9,678 nt of DNA, taken from Pseudomonadota bacterium (GTDB taxonomy: Bacteria > Pseudomonadota > Alphaproteobacteria > Acetobacterales > Acetobacteraceae). The number at the start of each line of letters is the position of its first letter. Position 1 is the stretch's first letter. Below the pieces are notes generated by a model. That model saw only the letters and a program-made list of their open reading frames with translations. It was not told where the DNA came from and searched no databases. The translations under genes were made by a program, and so were the position numbers. Positions 6,584-9,678 of the stretch are shown here, piece after piece. The DNA is taken from positions 1 through 9,678 of the forward strand of contig JAKCCP010000178.1 in NCBI GenBank assembly GCA_021841985.1, read 5' to 3'.

Positions 6584-8815
6584 ATGACCGCCGGCGCCAT
6601 GAGCCGGCGCCTGCTCGCGCGGCTCCGCGAATTGATGGCGCGGAGTGCGGCGCCCCTCTCCGAACTCGCCGCCGTCATCGCCGCCGAGATGGTGAGCGAG
6701 GTGTGTTCGATCTACGCCCTTCGCCCGGGCGAGGTGCTGCAATTGGTGGCGACGCACGGGTTGCGTCCGGAGGCGGTGGGGCGGACGCGGCTCCGCATCG
6801 GCGAGGGGCTGGTCGGGCTTTCGGCGGCGACCGGCGAGACTCTCAATCTTCCGGATGCGCAGAACCACCCCGCCTTCGCCTATCGCCCGGAAACCGGCGA
6901 GGAGCCCTTCGCCGCCCTGCTCGCGGTGCCGGTGCGGCGGGCCGGGCGGATGCTCGGCATCGTCGTGGTGCAGAACCGGGCGGCGCGGCTCTATGCCGAG
7001 GACGAGGCGGAAACCCTGGAAACGGTCGCCATGCTGCTTGCCGAGCCGCTCGCCGCGATGGCCGCGGGCGAGCCCGGGGGCGAGGATCTGGCGACGACGC
7101 TGCCGCGGCATTTCGTCGGCACGGCCCTGGTTGCCGGCCTCGCCATCGGGAGCGTGGTGGTGCATGGGCTGCGCCCGGCGCCGACGCGGCTGCTCGCGGA
7201 CGATCCGGCGCAAGAGCAGGCGCGGCTCGCGCAAGCGGTCGCACGGATGCGCCGCGGGATCGACCAGTTGATCGCAGCCTCCGGCGATCTTCCGGTCGCG
7301 GCGACGACGCGCGACGTCCTGGAGGCGTATCGGCTGGTCGCCGAGGATGCCGGCTGGCTGCGGCGGGTCGCCGAGCGCATCGCGGCCGGGCTTTCGGCCG
7401 AGGCGGCGGTGCAGCGGGCGGCGAGCGAGGTGCGCGAGCGCATGCGCCGCATCAATGATCCTTATCTTCGCGAGCGTGTCGCCGATATCGAGGATCTCGC
7501 CGAGCGGCTGCTCGCGGCCCTCGATGCCGGCGCGCCGCCGCCGCCGGTGCCGCCGGGGGCGATCCTGCTGGCGCGGCGGCTGGGGCCGGCGCATCTGCTC
7601 GACTGGCACGGGCGCGGCATCGCCGGGGTGGTGGTCGAGGAGGCGAGTGCCGCCGGACATGCGGCGATCATCGCCCGGGCGCTGGCGCTCCCCATGCTCG
7701 GCGGCGTGCGCGATGCGGTGGCGGCGGCCGAGCCGGGTGATCTCGCGATCCTCGATGGCGATGAGGGGCATCTGATCCTGCGCCCGTCCGAGGATCTGCG
7801 TCTCGCCTATTTGCGCGCCGCCCACGACCGCGCCGCGCGCGCCCTGGTCTGGGCCGGCCTCGCCGGGGCGCCGGCGCGGAGCCGCGACGGGACACCGCTC
7901 CGGCTGATGATCAATGCCGGCCTCACGCAGGAACTGGCGGCGCTCGACCGCGTCGGGGCCGAGGGGATCGGCCTCTTTCGCACCGAGATCGCGATGCTGG
8001 CGCGCGGCCGTTTGCTCGATGTCGCCGAACAGGCGGCACTTTACGCCCGGGTGCTGGACGCCGCGGCGGGGCGGCCGGTGCTGTTTCGCACCCTCGATCT
8101 CGGCGGCGACAAGCTGTTGCCCGATGCCGGCGCGGTGACCGCCGAGAACCCGGCGATGGGCTGGCGCTCGCTCCGTGTCGGGTTGGACCGCCCGGCGCTG
8201 CTCAGGCGGCAATTGCGGGCGCTGCTGCTGGCCGCGGCAGGGCGGCCGCTTTCGGTGATGTTCCCGATGGTCGCGACGGTCGCCGAATTCGCCGCCGCCA
8301 AGGCGCTCCTGCTCGCCGAGCGAGAGCGGGTGCGCCCGGCCCCGGCGCGGCTTTCGATCGGCAGCATGATCGAGGTGCCGGCGCTGCTCTGGCAGATCGA
8401 CGGCCTGCTCGCCGCGGCCGATTTCGTCTCCGTCGGCTCGAACGATTTGATGCAGTTCCTGTTCGCCGCCGATCGCGGCGCGCCGGCCTTGATCGGGCGC
8501 TATGACATTCTCTCGTCACCGGTTTTGACCCTCCTGGAGGCGCTGGCGCGCCGCGCCGCCGCCGCGCTCGTGCCGCTTTCGCTCTGCGGCGAGGCCGCTG
8601 GCGAGCCGCTGGTGGCGCTGGTTCTGGCGGCGCTCGGGATCACCACGCTCTCGATGAACGCCGCCGCGGTCCTGCCGGTGAAGGCGGCGCTGGCGGCGGT
8701 GGATCTGGCGGCGTTCCGCGCCGTTCTGGAGACGCTGCGTCGTCAGGCCGGCGATGCCGCGAGCCTGCGCGGCCCGCTCGAGATCTGGGCGCGGGAGCAT
8801 GACGTGCCGATTTGA
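6584..8815 (+). CDS. ptsP: PTS enzyme I, nitrogen branch (EI-Ntr, phosphoenolpyruvate-protein phosphotransferase)
   Basis: Cytosolic enzyme that takes phosphate from phosphoenolpyruvate and passes it to NPr and then EIIA-Ntr, linking nitrogen, carbon and potassium status. The 743-residue protein has an N-terminal GAF domain (about 20-160), which in known EI-Ntr senses glutamine. The HPr-binding region (about 180-310) and the phosphohistidine domain follow, with His359 in SAAGHAAIIARALALPMLGG. The PEP-binding barrel has GAEGIGLFRTEIAML (458-472, Arg466), FRTLDLGGDK (501-510), MIEVPA (595-600), SVGSNDLMQFLFAADR (616-631) and catalytic Cys668 in LCGEAAGE. No HPr or EIIA domain is fused. The motif around His359 reads AAGH rather than the common TSH. 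The gene starts 22 bp after the flavoprotein. No clear ribosome site is seen, and ATG at 6599 is an alternative start. lysC-ptsP linkage is common in alphaproteobacteria. Confidence 0.95.
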   Translation: MTAGAMSRRLLARLRELMARSAAPLSELAAVIAAEMVSEVCSIYALRPGEVLQLVATHGLRPEAVGRTRLRIGEGLVGLSAATGETLNLPDAQNHPAFAYRPETGEEPFAALLAVPVRRAGRMLGIVVVQNRAARLYAEDEAETLETVAMLLAEPLAAMAAGEPGGEDLATTLPRHFVGTALVAGLAIGSVVVHGLRPAPTRLLADDPAQEQARLAQAVARMRRGIDQLIAASGDLPVAATTRDVLEAYRLVAEDAGWLRRVAERIAAGLSAEAAVQRAASEVRERMRRINDPYLRERVADIEDLAERLLAALDAGAPPPPVPPGAILLARRLGPAHLLDWHGRGIAGVVVEEASAAGHAAIIARALALPMLGGVRDAVAAAEPGDLAILDGDEGHLILRPSEDLRLAYLRAAHDRAARALVWAGLAGAPARSRDGTPLRLMINAGLTQELAALDRVGAEGIGLFRTEIAMLARGRLLDVAEQAALYARVLDAAAGRPVLFRTLDLGGDKLLPDAGAVTAENPAMGWRSLRVGLDRPALLRRQLRALLLAAAGRPLSVMFPMVATVAEFAAAKALLLAERERVRPAPARLSIGSMIEVPALLWQIDGLLAAADFVSVGSNDLMQFLFAADRGAPALIGRYDILSSPVLTLLEALARRAAAALVPLSLCGEAAGEPLVALVLAALGITTLSMNAAAVLPVKAALAAVDLAAFRAVLETLRRQAGDAASLRGPLEIWAREHDVPI

Positions 8816-8820
8816 TCGGC
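8806..8820 (+). other. Perfect inverted repeat across the ptsP stop codon
   Basis: GCCGAT (8806-8811) and ATCGGC (8815-8820) flank a 3-nt centre and enclose the TGA stop. In RNA this would be a 5-6 bp hairpin. No T-run follows directly, so it is not a canonical intrinsic terminator. It may protect the 3' end or be incidental. Confidence 0.35.
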
Positions 8821-9142
8821 TTCGACGCGCGGCGACTGGCAGGCAGGCCATCCAACGTGATTTTTTGGCGGAAAATGCCGACGATCTGCAACGCATGATT
8901 GATTCGACGCCGGAGAGCAATTGCGGCATGATGACGACTCGGATCATGACGGCTTGGATGATGAAAGCCCGGTTTGGGGGCATTCTAGCGGCCTGATGAC
9001 CGCCGCGGAGGGTGGCGCCCCGTCCGCGATGATCGTGTCACCGCCACCAGAGGGAAGGTGAGGCTTTGGGTAGCGTGCAGTTGGATCGCGAAACCGGACG
9101 AGTGGCGGAAACCGCGCCATGACTCGCCCGGAGAGTGACGCG
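8816..9142. other. Gene-poor region between ptsP and the RodZ-like gene
   Basis: About 327 bp without a convincing gene. The composition is visibly less GC-rich than the flanks between about 8850 and 8990, with a T6 run at 8861-8866 and several ATGATGACG-like words (about 8926-8965). Short open frames here have no ribosome site and no recognisable product. A hairpin (CGCGGA...TCCGCG, 9004-9028) with possible inner GGG/CCC pairs is the best structure. The downstream half should contain the promoter of the RodZ-like gene, but no clear -35/-10 pair is visible. There is no tRNA or recognised riboswitch consensus. Confidence 0.5.
9004..9028 (+). other. GC-rich hairpin upstream of the RodZ-like gene
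   Basis: A perfect 6-bp stem (9004-9009 with 9023-9028) can be extended by GGG (9010-9012) pairing with CCC (within 9018-9021) after a one-base bulge. It is not followed by a T-run, so terminator function is doubtful. It could be a 5' leader structure. Confidence 0.35.
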
Positions 9143-9678
9143 ATGGCGGTCGTCGATCGTGCTCCCCCCGGCGTCGGATCGCGGTTGGCGGCGGCGCGGG
9201 AGCGAATGGGTTGGGCGCTGCCCGATGTCGCGGCGACGCTCCGCATTCGCGAGCCGCATTTGCGGGCCATCGAGGCCGGACACAGCGCGGAACTGCCGGC
9301 CCCGGCCTATGCGATCGGCTTCGTCCGCAGCTACGCGACGCTGCTCGGCCTCGATCCCGATGACATGGCGCGGCGCTATCGCGCCGAACTTGGCGGCGAA
9401 CACCGCAATACCGATCTGCAATTCCCCGCCCCGGTGCCGGAACGCGGCGTGCCGGCCGGCGCGGTGGTGCTGCTCGGGGCGGTGATCGCGATCGGCGCCT
9501 ATATCGGCTGGTACCGGCTTTCCGGCGAACGGCCGGCGCCGGAGCCCGTCATGGCCGCACCCGATCGTCTGGTCACGCCGGCGGTGGTCCCGCCGGCCGC
9601 GCCGTCGTCCGCCACGGTATCCCCAGCCCCCGGCACGTCCGCCAGCATGTCCGCCAGTACGTCCGCCAGTACGTCCCC
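9143..9678 (+). CDS. RodZ-like helix-turn-helix membrane protein, N-terminal part, cut by window edge
   Basis: The visible 178 residues have the RodZ-type plan. An N-terminal Cro-like helix-turn-helix of the HTH_25 type comes first (about 11-73), with VGSRLAAARERMGWALPDVA, LRIREPHLRAIEAG and YAIGFVRSYATLLGLDPD. A basic linker and one membrane segment (about 105-124, GAVVLLGAVIAIGAYIGWY) follow, then a proline/alanine/serine-rich periplasmic stretch. RodZ anchors MreB and helps maintain rod shape; in alphaproteobacteria such proteins often sit upstream of ispG-hisS, which would lie beyond this edge. The ATG at 9143 has GGAGAG 7 nt upstream; an in-frame ATG at 9119 would add 8 residues but lacks a good site. 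The C-terminal domain is out of view, so assignment to RodZ itself rests on the N-terminal half. Confidence 0.8.
   Translation, partial: MAVVDRAPPGVGSRLAAARERMGWALPDVAATLRIREPHLRAIEAGHSAELPAPAYAIGFVRSYATLLGLDPDDMARRYRAELGGEHRNTDLQFPAPVPERGVPAGAVVLLGAVIAIGAYIGWYRLSGERPAPEPVMAAPDRLVTPAVVPPAAPSSATVSPAPGTSASMSASTSASTS
9635..9678 (+). repeat. 12-bp tandem repeat in the RodZ-like linker
   Basis: Units start at 9635, 9647, 9659 and 9671, each close to ACGTCCGCCAGT. The second begins ATG, the first ends AGC, and the fourth is cut by the window end. Each unit encodes T/M-S-A-S. The period is four codons, so copy number can vary in frame. The array may continue past the edge. Confidence 0.9.

Noticed and set aside
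6479..8212. Long open frame antisense to ptsP
   Set aside because: The translation is low-complexity Arg/Pro/Gly/His sequence with no recognisable fold, while ptsP on the plus strand has every family motif.
8806..8866. Rho-independent terminator after ptsP
   Set aside because: The inverted repeat at 8806-8820 is about 40 bp from the T6 run at 8861-8866, and nothing closer to the T-run forms more than a 4-bp stem.
8895..8996. Possible 33-residue small protein beginning MIDSTPESN in the ptsP downstream spacer
   Set aside because: There is no ribosome site upstream, no membrane segment or motif, and a Met-rich run that looks like chance from the ATGATG words.
9004..9118. Riboswitch upstream of the RodZ-like gene
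   Set aside because: Hairpin-forming segments exist, but I could not match the TPP, cobalamin, glycine or SAM-type conserved boxes I looked for.

Overview
The window is GC-rich (roughly 70% by eye), gene-dense DNA from an alphaproteobacterium. The order ubiG / lysC / ptsP, followed by a RodZ-like helix-turn-helix membrane protein, is a chromosomal housekeeping neighbourhood of that class. The base composition and gene mix would suit Rhodospirillales/Acetobacteraceae. This placement is inferred from synteny and composition, not from a marker gene. No RNA genes, insertion sequences, CRISPR arrays or phage genes were seen.

Layout. The left half (1-4180) is read from the minus strand. In transcription order it holds ubiG (ubiquinone O-methyltransferase), adc (acetoacetate decarboxylase), bdhA (3-hydroxybutyrate dehydrogenase), a polytopic membrane protein that looks like an ion-transporter-superfamily carrier, and the start of a lipoprotein that runs off the left edge. 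The right half (4275-9678) is read from the plus strand: lysC (aspartokinase), an FMN-dependent nitronate monooxygenase/FabK-like protein, ptsP (nitrogen-PTS enzyme I), a gene-poor gap of about 330 bp, and a RodZ-like protein cut by the right edge. The two halves diverge from a 94-bp region between ubiG and lysC.

How the genes work together. adc and bdhA are 35 bp apart, each with a strong Shine-Dalgarno sequence, and both act on acetoacetate. BdhA interconverts it with 3-hydroxybutyrate (NAD+/NADH), and Adc decarboxylates it to acetone and CO2. Every active-site residue I could recall for both families is present. The membrane protein starts 28 bp after bdhA and the lipoprotein 6 bp after that, so a four-gene ketone-body or short-chain-acid unit is a reasonable inference. 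On the plus strand, lysC overlaps the flavoprotein gene by 11 bp and ptsP follows after 22 bp, so these three are probably co-transcribed.

Most of the window is ordinary chromosome. The points most worth a second look are the adc-bdhA-transporter cluster, the flavoprotein gene between lysC and ptsP, a possible internal start in lysC, a G9 homopolymer in the carrier gene, and in-frame tandem repeats in ubiG and the RodZ-like gene. I found no clear evidence of an undescribed defence or mobile system.
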